Below, one piece after another: positions 12,071 through 20,518 of a stretch of DNA of 32,053 nt. Every line of letters starts with the position of its first letter. Position 1 is the first letter of the stretch. A program made the position numbers and the translations under genes. The DNA is from a virus. The stretch is taken from positions 1 through 32,053 of the IMG/VR virus record IMGVR_UViG_3300044591_001208; one strand, given 5' to 3'. A model generated the notes under the pieces. That model was not told where the DNA came from. It searched no databases and saw nothing but the letters and a program-made list of their open reading frames with translations.

Positions 12071-13251
12071 GCATGTGGGCGCGCGAGCGTCGCTCTGCGA
12101 ACCTGAAGTCGCTGTCCGAGATCCTCGTCGGCGCCGGCCGCATGCCGCGCAGCCGCTCGGGGCGCGCGATCAACGACGAGACCGCGCTGAAGATCGCCGC
12201 GTTCACGGCGTGCGTGAACCTGCTGTCGCGCAACATCGCCACCTTGCCGGTGCACGCGTTCCGCAAGCAGGCCGGTGGGCGTTCCGAGGTCGATCCGCAG
12301 CCGGCACTGGTGGCGTCGCCGTCGTCGCTGGTGTCGCGCACGACGTGGCTCGAGCAGATCATGCGGTCGCTGCTGATGCGCGGCAACGCGTACGGGTTCG
12401 CGACGCAGCTCGACCCGCTGGGCTGGCCGACGAAGATCGAGATCCTGCACCCCGACTCGGTGTGGGTCGAACAGGACGACCAGCTGTCCCCGGCCCGGTA
12501 CTTCCGTCGTGCGGGCGGCGTGCGCGTCGAGCTCGACCCGGCACGGGTGATGCACGTGTCGGCGTTCAACATGCCGGGCTCGGTCGTCGGCCTGTCGCCG
12601 ATCGCCTACATGGCGTCGACGCTCGGGCTGGCGCAGGACGCCGTCGACTACGGCTCTGAGGTGCTCGGCGGTGGCGGTCATCCGACGAGCGTGCTGTCGT
12701 CTGACACGCCGCTCACCGATGACCAGGCGACGCGTGCGAAGCAGCGGTTCCGTGACGCGACGAACGGCGACCGGCTCGCGGTGCTCGGCGGCGGCTGGAA
12801 GTACCAGGCGGTGCAGATCGCACCGAAGGACGCGCAGATGCTCGAGTCGCGGCAGTTCTCCGCGGTGGAGATCTGCCAGTTCATGGGGGTGCCCGCGACG
12901 AAGATCGGCGCGGCGATGTCCGGTACGTCGGTGACGTACGGGAACCGGGAGCAGAACCAGCAGGAGTACGTCGCCGATTCGCTGCTGTGGTGGGTCACGA
13001 ACGTCGAGGAGGCGTGGTCGGCGCAGCTGCCACGCGGCCAGTACGTGCGGCTCAACATGGACGTCCTGTTGCGCCCGGACGCGAACGCCCGGTCGCAGAT
13101 CATCGACCGGCAGCTTCGCAACGGCACCCTCAACGCTGACGAGGCGAGGGCGCTCGACGACCGGCCGCCGCTCCCGAACGACCAGGGGCAGCTGTTCATC
13201 TGGCCGCCCGTGGCGGCCGCTCCGACGCAAGGAACCCCCGCCAATGCGTGA
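12067..13251 (+). CDS. HK97-family portal protein
   Basis: This 394-aa protein starts at GTG 12067. Features of the family are AFTACVNLLSRNIATLPVHAF, LLMRGNAYGFATQLDPLGWP, VMHVSAFNMPGSVVGLSPI and QFMGVPATKIGAAMSG...EQNQQEYV. The portal dodecamer forms the DNA entry vertex and docks TerL and the connector. It lies between the terminase and the protease in normal HK97-like order and overlaps the protease by 8 bases. Confidence 0.92.
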   Translation: MSMWARERRSANLKSLSEILVGAGRMPRSRSGRAINDETALKIAAFTACVNLLSRNIATLPVHAFRKQAGGRSEVDPQPALVASPSSLVSRTTWLEQIMRSLLMRGNAYGFATQLDPLGWPTKIEILHPDSVWVEQDDQLSPARYFRRAGGVRVELDPARVMHVSAFNMPGSVVGLSPIAYMASTLGLAQDAVDYGSEVLGGGGHPTSVLSSDTPLTDDQATRAKQRFRDATNGDRLAVLGGGWKYQAVQIAPKDAQMLESRQFSAVEICQFMGVPATKIGAAMSGTSVTYGNREQNQQEYVADSLLWWVTNVEEAWSAQLPRGQYVRLNMDVLLRPDANARSQIIDRQLRNGTLNADEARALDDRPPLPNDQGQLFIWPPVAAAPTQGTPANA

Positions 13252-13921
13252 TCTTCGCAACCTCCCGCCGCAGGTCCTCGACCGCATCCGTGACGCGTTC
13301 GGCGCCGACGTGCTCGACGAACGCCACCGCGGGTTCGACATCGACTACCGGGGCCGCACCCTCGAGCACCGGGCGCACCTGGGCGTGGAGCTCCGCGCCG
13401 CAGAGGACGCCGACCCGGTCCTCACCGGCTACGCCACCGTCTACGACCACGCCTACCCGATCTTCGGCGGCCCGGAGCGTGGCGGGTTCAACGAGACGAT
13501 CGTGCGCGGCGCCGCCGACAAGTCGGTCGCCGAACAGGACGACGTCTTCTTGTTCTTCGACCACGCCGGTCTGCCGCTGGCGCGCACTAGCTCGAAGACG
13601 CTCGCCCTCGAGTCAGACAAGATCGGCCTGTTCAACGAGGGCCGCATCGACCGCCGTTCGGCGTACTCGATGGAGATCGTGCACCGCGTCGAACGCGGCG
13701 ACCTCGACGCCATGAGCTTCGCGTTCCAGGCGACCCGCCAGGAGTGGAACGCCGACTACACCGAGCGGTTCATCACCGAGGTGCGCCTGTTCGACACCTC
13801 GGTGGTGTCGTTCCCGGCGAACCCGGCGACGGTCGTGCAGGCCAAGCGCGACGCCGCCCCTGCGCCGGTGCGCGCCGGGATGCCGCTCGGGCTCGCACGC
13901 GCGATCGCCTCATCCCTCTGA
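13244..13921 (+). CDS. HK97-family prohead maturation protease
   Basis: This 225-aa serine protease (U35/S78-like) starts at ATG 13244. Catalytic candidates are His107 (FFDHAGLPLART) and Ser158 (LDAMSFAF), with downstream FDTSVVSFPANP typical of the family. It would cut the scaffold (delta) domain from the capsid protein during head maturation. There is an N-terminal extension of about 45 residues before the conserved core. Confidence 0.92.
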   Translation: MRDLRNLPPQVLDRIRDAFGADVLDERHRGFDIDYRGRTLEHRAHLGVELRAAEDADPVLTGYATVYDHAYPIFGGPERGGFNETIVRGAADKSVAEQDDVFLFFDHAGLPLARTSSKTLALESDKIGLFNEGRIDRRSAYSMEIVHRVERGDLDAMSFAFQATRQEWNADYTERFITEVRLFDTSVVSFPANPATVVQAKRDAAPAPVRAGMPLGLARAIASSL

Positions 13922-14053
13922 CCACCGGCTGACGCCGGGCGCACGCCGCACGCCACGCCGGACCCGCCGTCGCGGGCACCACCTGGCGGGCACCTGCCGC
14001 CCACCTCGCCGACCAGCAACAACCACACCAATCGTCCCAGGAGGACACCCCCT
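13922..14053 (+). promoter_or_regulatory. Capsid gene leader with strong ribosome-binding site
   Basis: This 132-bp gap between protease and capsid is C-rich and short on G near its end, probably unstructured. It ends in AGGAGG (14039-14044), nine bases before the GTG at 14054, a near-perfect ribosome-binding site suited to the most abundant virion protein. No clear promoter boxes were found. Confidence 0.5.
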
Positions 14054-15436
14054 GTGAAGCTGATCGACAAGATCCGAACCGACATCCGCGCCGCGCTCGA
14101 CGAGCGCGCCGCAGCCGACGCCGAGGTGAAGGCGATCGTCGCCGGCGCCGAGGCCCGCGGCGAGGACCTCACCGCCGAGGAGGCGGACCGGTTCACCGTC
14201 GCCCGTGCGAAGGTCGCCGACATCGACGTGCGCGTCGCCGGGCTCAACGAGCGCCTCGACGTGCTGAAGGCCGACGAGGAGGCCCGTGCCGCGGCCGAGC
14301 GTGTCGCCGCCGAGGTCGGCCGCTTCGAGCCGCAGCTGCGCGGCGGTCGCGCCGAGCGCACCTACCGTCCCGACGCCGACCCGCGTGGCCGCCAGTTCCT
14401 GCGCGACGTCGCCGCCGGCGCCATGTTCGGCGACTGGGAAGCGCAGCAGCGCCTCGCCCGCCACATGACCGAGGAGCGTGTCGAGCGCGGCGCCTCGTTC
14501 GAGTCCCGCGCCGCCGGTACCGGTGCGTTCGCCGGTCTCGTCGTCCCGCAGTACCTCGTCGACCTCGTCGCCCCCGCCGCAGCGGCCGGCCGCCCGTTCG
14601 CCAACATCTGCACCCGGCGCGACCTGCCGCCGACCGGCATGTCGGTCAACATCAGTCGGGTCACCACCGCCACCTCGGCGGCGGCGCAGACCGAGAACAA
14701 CGCGGCGTCCGAGACGAACATCGACGACACGCTGCTGACCGAGAACATCTTCACCGTCGCCGGCCAGCAGACCCTGTCCCGTCAGGCGATCGAGCGCGGC
14801 ACCGGCACCGAGGACGTCACCCTCGAGGACCTCGTGCGCCGCTACCACACCGCGCTCGACTCGAAGCTGCTCAACGACGCCACGACCGGCCTCACGAACG
14901 TCGCGCAGGCCGTCACCTACACCGATGGCACCCCGACCGCCGCTGAGCTGTACCCGAAGGTGTTGCAGGCCCAGTCGCAGCTCGAGGCCGTGATGCTCGA
15001 CCAGGGCGTCGGCGAACTGTACGCCGTCATGCACTCGCGCCGCTGGGCGTGGATGCAGTCGCAGGTCGGCTCCACCTACCCGTTCATCGGTCAGCCCGGC
15101 TACGCCCCGTCGCAGGGCGGCGCCAACCTGGCGACCGGCTACGGCTCCGGTGTGCGCGGCATCCTCCCGAACGGCATCCGGGTCATCGTCGACAACAACA
15201 TCGCGACGAACCTCGGCGCCGGCACGAACGAGGACGAGATCTACATCGTCAACGCCTCCGAGCTCCACCTGTGGGAGGACCCGTCGGCCCCGATGTACAT
15301 CCGAGCCGAGCAGACCGCCGCAGCGTCCCTCGGCGTGCTGATGGTCGTCTACGGGTACGCCGCGTACTCGTTCCGCCGCTACACGAACGGCCACCAGAAG
15401 ATCTCGGGCACCGGCCTGGTCACCCCGACCTTCTGA
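14054..15436 (+). CDS. HK97-family major capsid protein
   Basis: This 460-aa protein starts at GTG 14054 with AGGAGG upstream. Residues 1-90 are a charged coiled coil, the delta/scaffold domain to be cleaved. The HK97 fold follows: AGTGAFAGLVVPQYLVDLVAP, RPFANICTRRDLPPTGMSVN, NIFTVAGQQTLSRQAIERG, and a C-terminal FRRYTNGHQKISG segment. It builds the icosahedral shell. It is set off by the strong leader before it and the hairpin after it, fitting higher expression than its neighbours. Confidence 0.93.
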   Translation: MKLIDKIRTDIRAALDERAAADAEVKAIVAGAEARGEDLTAEEADRFTVARAKVADIDVRVAGLNERLDVLKADEEARAAAERVAAEVGRFEPQLRGGRAERTYRPDADPRGRQFLRDVAAGAMFGDWEAQQRLARHMTEERVERGASFESRAAGTGAFAGLVVPQYLVDLVAPAAAAGRPFANICTRRDLPPTGMSVNISRVTTATSAAAQTENNAASETNIDDTLLTENIFTVAGQQTLSRQAIERGTGTEDVTLEDLVRRYHTALDSKLLNDATTGLTNVAQAVTYTDGTPTAAELYPKVLQAQSQLEAVMLDQGVGELYAVMHSRRWAWMQSQVGSTYPFIGQPGYAPSQGGANLATGYGSGVRGILPNGIRVIVDNNIATNLGAGTNEDEIYIVNASELHLWEDPSAPMYIRAEQTAAASLGVLMVVYGYAAYSFRRYTNGHQKISGTGLVTPTF

Positions 15437-15440
15437 CCCT

Positions 15441-15480
15441 GACGGCCCGCACCCGGAGCGGGTGCGGGCCGTCTCGGTTC
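15441..15480 (+). terminator. Hairpin after capsid gene (partial terminator)
   Basis: A perfect 14-bp stem, GACGGCCCGCACCC (15441-15454) with GGGTGCGGGCCGTC (15460-15473), has a 5-base loop and is followed by TCGGTTC. It starts five bases after the capsid stop codon. The weak T-run suggests partial termination or 3'-end protection of capsid mRNA. Confidence 0.7.
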
Positions 15481-15499
15481 CCCCATCGAGAGGACCCCC

Positions 15500-15661
15500 A
15501 TGACGATCGAAGCTCTGCTCATCGAACGCGAGGGCTACGTGCGGCGCGGGCTCGCGCACCGGGTCGCGCAGGTCGACGCCGAGCTCGCCCGTTACGGCGT
15601 CAAGGTCGACGCCGAGCCGCCGGTGGAACGTCGCGCCGGTCGCCGCAAGACCGAGAGCTGA
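15500..15661 (+). CDS. Small protein between capsid and connector
   Basis: This 53-aa basic, helical protein starts at ATG 15500 (MTIEALLIEREGYVRRGLAH, then VAQVDAELARYG and an Arg-rich tail). GAGAGG lies upstream. The position and look match small unnamed genes often seen between capsid and head-tail connector in actinophages. It ends in a TGATG overlap with the connector gene. Function unknown. Confidence 0.65.
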   Translation: MTIEALLIEREGYVRRGLAHRVAQVDAELARYGVKVDAEPPVERRAGRRKTES

Positions 15662-16275
15662 TGGGCGACTACACGACGTTCCCGCAAGTCGACGCCCGAC
15701 GCGGGAACCGCCTGGACCCGGCGAAGGCCGAGTTCATCGAAGCGAAGATCACCGTCGCGTCGCGCGCCATCGACCAGTGGTGCGGCCAGTCGTTCACCCC
15801 GGAGCTGTCCGCAACGGCGCGCACGTTCCGGCCGAGCGACCCCGAGGTGTGCCGCACCGATCCATTCTGGACAACGGTCGGCCTGGTTGTCGCCGTCGAC
15901 TCGGGCGACGACGGCACCTACGCGACCACGATCACGAACTACGCGCTCGAGCGGTTCGGCGGCGACATGGCCGACGTACTCGAGGCCCCCTACGACACGA
16001 TCGAGACGCCCAACTACACGCTCCCGGTGCGCAGCCGCCGCGCCCGTTCGGTGCGCGTCACCGCCAAGTGGGGGTGGGCTGCGGTGCCGGCTGCGGTGTC
16101 GGAGGCGTGCGAGATCCTCACCGACGAGCTCTACGCCCGCAAGGACGCCCCGTTCGGCATCACGGCGAACACCACCGACTTCGCCGGGCTGCGCATCGGC
16201 CGTGACGTCATGGCCCAGGTCGCATCGCTGCTCACCCCGTTCCGCCGCATCGAGCGCGTCATGGGTCTCGCGTGA
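15661..16275 (+). CDS. Head-tail connector (adaptor) protein
   Basis: This 204-aa protein starts at ATG 15661. The N-terminal helix (DPAKAEFIEAKITVASRAIDQWCGQSF) and C-terminal helices (VSEACEILTDELYARKDAP, VASLLTPFRRI) surround a beta-rich middle, the layout of HK97 gp6/SPP1 gp15-type adaptors that sit under the portal. It lies directly after the head genes and before the tail genes. The family assignment is by fold pattern and position. Confidence 0.7.
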   Translation: MGDYTTFPQVDARRGNRLDPAKAEFIEAKITVASRAIDQWCGQSFTPELSATARTFRPSDPEVCRTDPFWTTVGLVVAVDSGDDGTYATTITNYALERFGGDMADVLEAPYDTIETPNYTLPVRSRRARSVRVTAKWGWAAVPAAVSEACEILTDELYARKDAPFGITANTTDFAGLRIGRDVMAQVASLLTPFRRIERVMGLA

Positions 16276-16733
16276 GCCTGTCGATCAACGACGCGCTCGA
16301 CGCGCTCGCCGCGATCGTCGAAGCCGAGTGCGGGGTGCGGTGCACGACCCTCGTCGACCGCCCCGAGCTCCCGTCCGCGATGGTGTACCCCGACGACCCG
16401 ATCGCCGGGGACACCTACTTCCGCACGATGCGCGGCGGCGTGTTCGACCTCCCAGCGATCGTGCATCTCGTCGACTCGTCGGTGGAGCTCGACGGCCAGC
16501 AACGCTGGCTATGCGACCTGCTGTCGCCGTGGACTGACAACAGCATCCCGGCGGCGATCCTGCGGAACCCGACGCTCGGCACCGCCCCGAACGAGAACAC
16601 CGGCAACGCCCTGGCGTCGCTGTCGGCGTCGGTGACCGGCGTCGACCAGATCGGCCTGTCGCTCCTGCCCGACGGCACACGGGTGTTGCAGGCCCGGGTG
16701 AAGGTGCTCATCAAGATGACCCGAGGTAGCTGA
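16272..16733 (+). CDS. Head-tail or tail-terminator protein (putative)
   Basis: This 153-aa protein starts at GTG 16272 (GTGA overlap). The N-terminal helix (LSINDALDALAAIVEAECGVRC) is followed by beta strands and a C-terminal strand RVLQARVKVLIKMTR, resembling tail terminator or completion proteins, which have an alpha/beta fold of this size. It precedes the tail-tube genes. The exact role (stopper or terminator) is not decided by the sequence. Confidence 0.55.
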   Translation: MSLSINDALDALAAIVEAECGVRCTTLVDRPELPSAMVYPDDPIAGDTYFRTMRGGVFDLPAIVHLVDSSVELDGQQRWLCDLLSPWTDNSIPAAILRNPTLGTAPNENTGNALASLSASVTGVDQIGLSLLPDGTRVLQARVKVLIKMTRGS

Positions 16734-17467
16734 TGCCCGCCTATGTCGACACCGGCTCGAAGGTGTGGCTCGGGTCGCTCGACCTGACCGCGCTGTGCTC
16801 GGGCTACCAGTTCGGTGACTTGAAGGCCGCCCGGGTCGCGTTCAACAACTACGCCGCCGGCGGCTTCGAGGAGAACAAGCCGGGGCTGCTGTCGGGCGAC
16901 TGGTCGGCCGAGGTGTTCCAAGACCTCGATGTCGACAAGCTCGACGATCGGCTGCGCCTCAGCTTCGCGACGTTCCAGGCGCCGTTCACCGTGTTGCCGA
17001 ACGACTCGAACCCGCAGCCCGGCGACCTGGCGTGGTTCGCCCGCGCGAACCTGCTGACCCGTGATCTCGGTGGCCGTGTCGGCGACGCCGCCACCGCACC
17101 GATGTCGGGCGTGTATGACTCGCCGTTCACCCGTGGGCTGCTGCTCGCACAGCCGACCTCACGCACCGCGTCGGGCAACGGCACCGCCGTCGCGCTCACC
17201 GGCCCGACCGCCGCACAGCGCCTGTTCGTCGCCGTGCACGTCTTCGAGCTCACCGGCCTGACCGGCCTCACGATCAAGGTCCAGTCCGACGACGCGTCCG
17301 GCATGTCGACCCCGACGGACCGCTACACGTCGTCGTCGTTCACGGCGCCCGGCTCGGCCTGGTCGGCGGTCGCCGGCGGCTGGTCGACCGAGACGCACCT
17401 GCGCGCGACGTGGACCGTCACCGGTACCGGATCGTTCACCGCCGCCGTGGCCGCGGCCGTTCTCTGA
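16733..17467 (+). CDS. Major tail (tube) protein-like, copy 1, with C-terminal extension
   Basis: This 244-aa protein starts at an ATG sharing a base with the upstream stop. The segment VAFNNYAAGGFEENKPGLLS, then GDWSAEVFQDLDVDKLDDRL, aligns with IDFSNFADKGFMSSKPGMIS of the next gene, so the two are paralogues. The C-terminal half is beta-rich and Ser/Thr-rich (SSSFTAPGSAWSAVAGGWST), perhaps an added surface domain. It probably forms or decorates the tail tube. Which of the two is the main tube protein is uncertain. Confidence 0.6.
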   Translation: MPAYVDTGSKVWLGSLDLTALCSGYQFGDLKAARVAFNNYAAGGFEENKPGLLSGDWSAEVFQDLDVDKLDDRLRLSFATFQAPFTVLPNDSNPQPGDLAWFARANLLTRDLGGRVGDAATAPMSGVYDSPFTRGLLLAQPTSRTASGNGTAVALTGPTAAQRLFVAVHVFELTGLTGLTIKVQSDDASGMSTPTDRYTSSSFTAPGSAWSAVAGGWSTETHLRATWTVTGTGSFTAAVAAAVL

Positions 17468-17482
17468 CCCCAGGAGATCCCT

Positions 17483-17962
17483 ATGGCTTCCTTCGTCCTC
17501 ACCGAGGCCGTCGTCCAGTCCGCCACGGCGTGGACGGGCACGGCGCCCGGCCCTGCAAACCCGACGATCTCGGGGACGCTCAGCAGCCCGACCGACTGGA
17601 CCCCGTGGCTGGAAGAGGTCAAGTTCGGGCCGAAGTGCGCGAACATCGACTTCAGCAACTTCGCCGACAAGGGCTTCATGTCGTCGAAGCCCGGCATGAT
17701 CTCGGCCGACTTCTCGATCGTGTTGCAGCAGGACGTCGCCGCCGCTGCGGTCGACTCGGTGTTCGGCCCCGGCCTGCTCGCCAAGACCCTCTACTACTTC
17801 GACGTCAAGGCGACGTCCGCGACGCGCGGCACGTCGAACCCGTCGTGGGTCGTGGCCGCCTACATCGAGAACTACCCGGCGTTCGGCGGGGCGGTCGGCT
17901 CGAAGGCGACCGTCGAAGTCGGGTTCATGCTCGCCGGGAAGTTCGCCCGCCTGACGGCCTGA
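17483..17962 (+). CDS. Major tail (tube) protein-like, copy 2
   Basis: This 159-aa beta-rich protein starts at ATG 17483 with CAGGAG upstream. The core IDFSNFADKGFMSSKPGMIS followed by ADFSIVLQQD resembles copy 1, while the length, the DVAAAAVDSVF segment and GGAVGSKATVEVGFMLAGKFA are typical of compact phage tail-tube proteins. It has its own ribosome-binding site, in contrast to most coupled neighbours, which fits high expression. It is the more likely main tube subunit. Confidence 0.65.
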   Translation: MASFVLTEAVVQSATAWTGTAPGPANPTISGTLSSPTDWTPWLEEVKFGPKCANIDFSNFADKGFMSSKPGMISADFSIVLQQDVAAAAVDSVFGPGLLAKTLYYFDVKATSATRGTSNPSWVVAAYIENYPAFGGAVGSKATVEVGFMLAGKFARLTA

Positions 17963-17963
17963 C

Positions 17964-18401
17964 ATGCCCGCCACCGGCATCGAGATCGACGGGCACGTTC
18001 AGCTGAGCCGTGCGCTGAAGAAGCTCGAGCCAGAACTGGCGGCCACGCTGAAGGAAGAGCTGAAGGCCGTGGCCGAGCTCGTCGCCACCGACGCCCGCCA
18101 GCGTGTCCCGGAGAAGAGCGGCCGGGCGAGGGGATCGATCCGCGCCGGGGCGGACAACAAGGGCCCGTACGTGGCCGGCGGCAAAAAGGCCGTCCCGTAC
18201 TACGGCTGGCTCGACTTCGGCTCGCGCAAGCCAGTGAAAGGGCACCCGCGCAGTTACGGCCCCTGGTTCAAGTCCGGGCCGGGACCGGCGCGCGGGCGGT
18301 TCATCTACGCCGCCGTCGACGCCAACGAGGACGAGATCTACGAGGCCGCTGTGGCGGCGTTCATGAAGGCCCGCGACGCCGCGGGGTTGGGGGAAAGCTG
18401 A
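17964..18401 (+). CDS. HK97 gp10-like tail completion protein
   Basis: This 145-aa protein starts at ATG 17964. It has the gp10 pattern: EIDGHVQLSRALKKLEPELA, VATDARQRVPEKSGRARGSI, YYGWLDFGSRKP, FIYAAVDANEDEIYEAAVAA. Such proteins join or terminate the tail at the neck. It normally precedes the tube genes; here it follows both tube-like genes, an uncommon order. It ends in TGATG overlap with the assembly chaperone. Confidence 0.75.
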   Translation: MPATGIEIDGHVQLSRALKKLEPELAATLKEELKAVAELVATDARQRVPEKSGRARGSIRAGADNKGPYVAGGKKAVPYYGWLDFGSRKPVKGHPRSYGPWFKSGPGPARGRFIYAAVDANEDEIYEAAVAAFMKARDAAGLGES

Positions 18402-18745
18402 TGCTGTTCAAGCTGACGTTCGACGTCGTCCACGTCGACGGCACCCGCATGACGGTGACGACGAGGCCGGCGACCGAGGTGGCGTTCGAGCGCCGCTTCG
18501 GCCGCACACTCGCGTCGCTGTTCACCACGGCACCGTTCGACAAGGTCCAGGGCGACGACGTCGACGTCGCCGCGTTCGCCTCGTGGTTCGGCGAGTCGTT
18601 CCGCTCCGAGTGGACGTACTTCCTCGCCCACCACGCGTCGCGCAGCTCGCTCGACTTCGACGCCTGGCTCGACACGGTCGACGCGATCGAGTGGCGGTTC
18701 GCCGAGTCCGCGGACCCTACCCGTCCGGTTCCGTCGGCGAGCTGA
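18401..18745 (+). CDS. Tail assembly chaperone, short form (G-like)
   Basis: This 114-aa protein starts at ATG 18401. Between tube genes and tape measure, it sits where lambda G-type chaperones are always found. The sequence (RPATEVAFERRFGRTLASLF, FASWFGESFRSEWTYFLAHH, FDAWLDTVDAIEW) matches tape-measure chaperones of siphoviruses. It ends ADPTRPVPSAS. The -1 frame stays open past this stop, allowing a longer GT form. Confidence 0.78.
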   Translation: MLFKLTFDVVHVDGTRMTVTTRPATEVAFERRFGRTLASLFTTAPFDKVQGDDVDVAAFASWFGESFRSEWTYFLAHHASRSSLDFDAWLDTVDAIEWRFAESADPTRPVPSAS

Positions 18746-18876
18746 TCTGCGCGCTCGCCCTGCGGACCGGGATCTCGCCGCGTGAGCTCGCCGAGTGCGA
18801 CCACGCCGACCTGCTGACCATGCTCAACCTCGCGATCGCCGAGAACGACGAAGTGAAAGCAGCGGCCCGTGGCTGA
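18401..18876 (+). CDS. Tail assembly chaperone, long form by -1 frameshift (GT-like)
   Basis: The -1 frame continues from the overlap to 18876 and encodes ELICALALRTGISPRELAEC, then DHADLLTMLNLAIAENDEV, a soluble helical T domain. A slip at GAC-CCT-ACC (18713-18721), with CCT re-read so that TAC follows, gives a fusion of about 158 aa reading ESADP-YPSGS. The site is not a classical XXXYYYZ heptamer, so the exact slip position is an inference. The tape measure gene starts 8 bases before this stop. Confidence 0.7.
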
Positions 18877-20518
18877 CACCTCCGTCAAGGTCTCGTTCGT
18901 CGGTGACGCCGAGAACCTGAAGAAGGCCGCAGCCGGCGCCGGCACCGCCGTCGAGGAAGCGGCCGACAAGGTCAAGAAGTCGTCGAAGGAGATGGGCGGC
19001 GGCTTCGAAGGCCTCCGTGACGGCGCCGACGACACCGAGCGTCGCGTCGTCGGTTTCCGCGACGCGCTGACCGGCACCGGCGACGTCATGAAAGGTCTTC
19101 GCGACGGTGACATGGTCACCCTCGCCACCGGTTTCGCCGACCTCGCGTCGTCGGTAGCGAACCTCGGCGCCGACCTGCTCGAGTGGGGCAAGAAAGCGCT
19201 GGAGGCCGGGAAGAACGTCGTCGCTGCGCACGGCGCGTCCGTGGTGGCGAAGGGCAAAGACATCGCCGCATCGGTCGCGCACCGGGTTACGACGGTGGCG
19301 TCGACGATCGCGACGCACGCCCAGACGGCCGCACAGTGGGCGCTGAACGCCGCCATGAACGCGAACCCGGTGATGCTCGTCGTCGCAGCGATCGCGGCGC
19401 TCGTCGCGATCGTCGTCATCGCCTACAAGAACAGCGAGACGTTCCGCGACATCGTCGACGCGATCGGCCGCACACTGCGAGACGTGTTCATCGGCGCGAT
19501 CGACGCGGCACGCGAAGTCCTCGGCCGGTTCGCCGACATCATCAGCGACGTCATCGGCTGGTTCCGCGCCCTGCCCGGCCGGGTCGTCGAAGCGATCGGC
19601 GACCTCGCCCGCACGATCTGGAACGCGGTCGTCTCGGGCCTGGAATGGGTGCGTGACACGGCGCTACCCGGGATCATCGACGCGTGGCTCGACCTGTATG
19701 TGCGGCTCCCGCTGCGCATCATCGAAGGCATTGGCAACCTCGGCCGCAAGATCTGGGACGCCATCTCCAGCGGCCTCGGGTGGATGCGCGACCAGCTCGG
19801 CGACATCGTCAACGCGATCGTCGACTACGGCCAGAAGCTCCCCGGCCGGTTCATCGACGGGCTCGGCAACATCGGCGAAGCAGTGTGGGGCGCGATCCGG
19901 GCCGGCTGGGAAGCGTTGCGCGACCACGTCGGCCGACCAGTGCGCGAAGCCGTTGAGGACGTCGTCGACGGCTTTCGCCGCCTGCCAGGTCGCGTGCTCG
20001 AGTTCGTGCAGAAGATGGTCGAAGCCGGCGCAGCGATCGGCAAAGGCCTCCTCGACGGTGTCGGCGACGCGTTCAAGGCCGTCGGCGACCTCGCCCGCGG
20101 CATCGGCGACGGCATCCTCGAAGCGTTCAAGCAGGGATGGAACGCGGTCGCCAACGAGATCAACAGCTTCCTGCCCAACGACGTCGGCTTCGACACGCCC
20201 TTCGGCCGCGTCGGTGTCGACCTGCCCGACAACCCGGTGCCGCGCTTCCACACCGGCGGCATGGTCCCCGGGTCGGGTGAGGTCCTCGCACTGCTCAAGG
20301 GCGGTGAGGCCGTGTTCACCCCCGACCAGCTCCGCGCGCTCGGCAATGTGATCGGCACGACCGCCGCAGCACCCGTTGCTCCGTCGGTGTCTATTCAAGG
20401 CGGTGTGCACGTGCACGTCGATGGCCGCTTCTCCGGTTCGGCAGGTGAACTCGGCGCAGTCGTCACCGGCCAGCTGAGCCGTCAGCTCGCCGTCATGTTG
20501 CGTGGGGCGGTGGCCTGA
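18869..20518 (+). CDS. Tape measure protein
   Basis: This 549-aa protein starts at GTG 18869. The N-terminus is Ala/Lys-rich and coiled (ENLKKAAAGAGTAVEEAADK), a membrane span lies at about residues 168-186 (VMLVVAAIAALVAIVVIAY), and residues 230-400 hold repeated helical units punctuated by LPGR and W residues. It sets tail length and may insert into the host membrane. At about 1.5 Å per residue the tail would be roughly 80 nm, short for a siphovirus. Confidence 0.9.
   Translation: MADTSVKVSFVGDAENLKKAAAGAGTAVEEAADKVKKSSKEMGGGFEGLRDGADDTERRVVGFRDALTGTGDVMKGLRDGDMVTLATGFADLASSVANLGADLLEWGKKALEAGKNVVAAHGASVVAKGKDIAASVAHRVTTVASTIATHAQTAAQWALNAAMNANPVMLVVAAIAALVAIVVIAYKNSETFRDIVDAIGRTLRDVFIGAIDAAREVLGRFADIISDVIGWFRALPGRVVEAIGDLARTIWNAVVSGLEWVRDTALPGIIDAWLDLYVRLPLRIIEGIGNLGRKIWDAISSGLGWMRDQLGDIVNAIVDYGQKLPGRFIDGLGNIGEAVWGAIRAGWEALRDHVGRPVREAVEDVVDGFRRLPGRVLEFVQKMVEAGAAIGKGLLDGVGDAFKAVGDLARGIGDGILEAFKQGWNAVANEINSFLPNDVGFDTPFGRVGVDLPDNPVPRFHTGGMVPGSGEVLALLKGGEAVFTPDQLRALGNVIGTTAAAPVAPSVSIQGGVHVHVDGRFSGSAGELGAVVTGQLSRQLAVMLRGAVA

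Noticed and set aside
13910-15559. 549-codon open frame on the minus strand opposite the capsid gene
   Set aside because: It is the antisense shadow of the HK97 capsid gene; no motif, start context or operon partner supports it.
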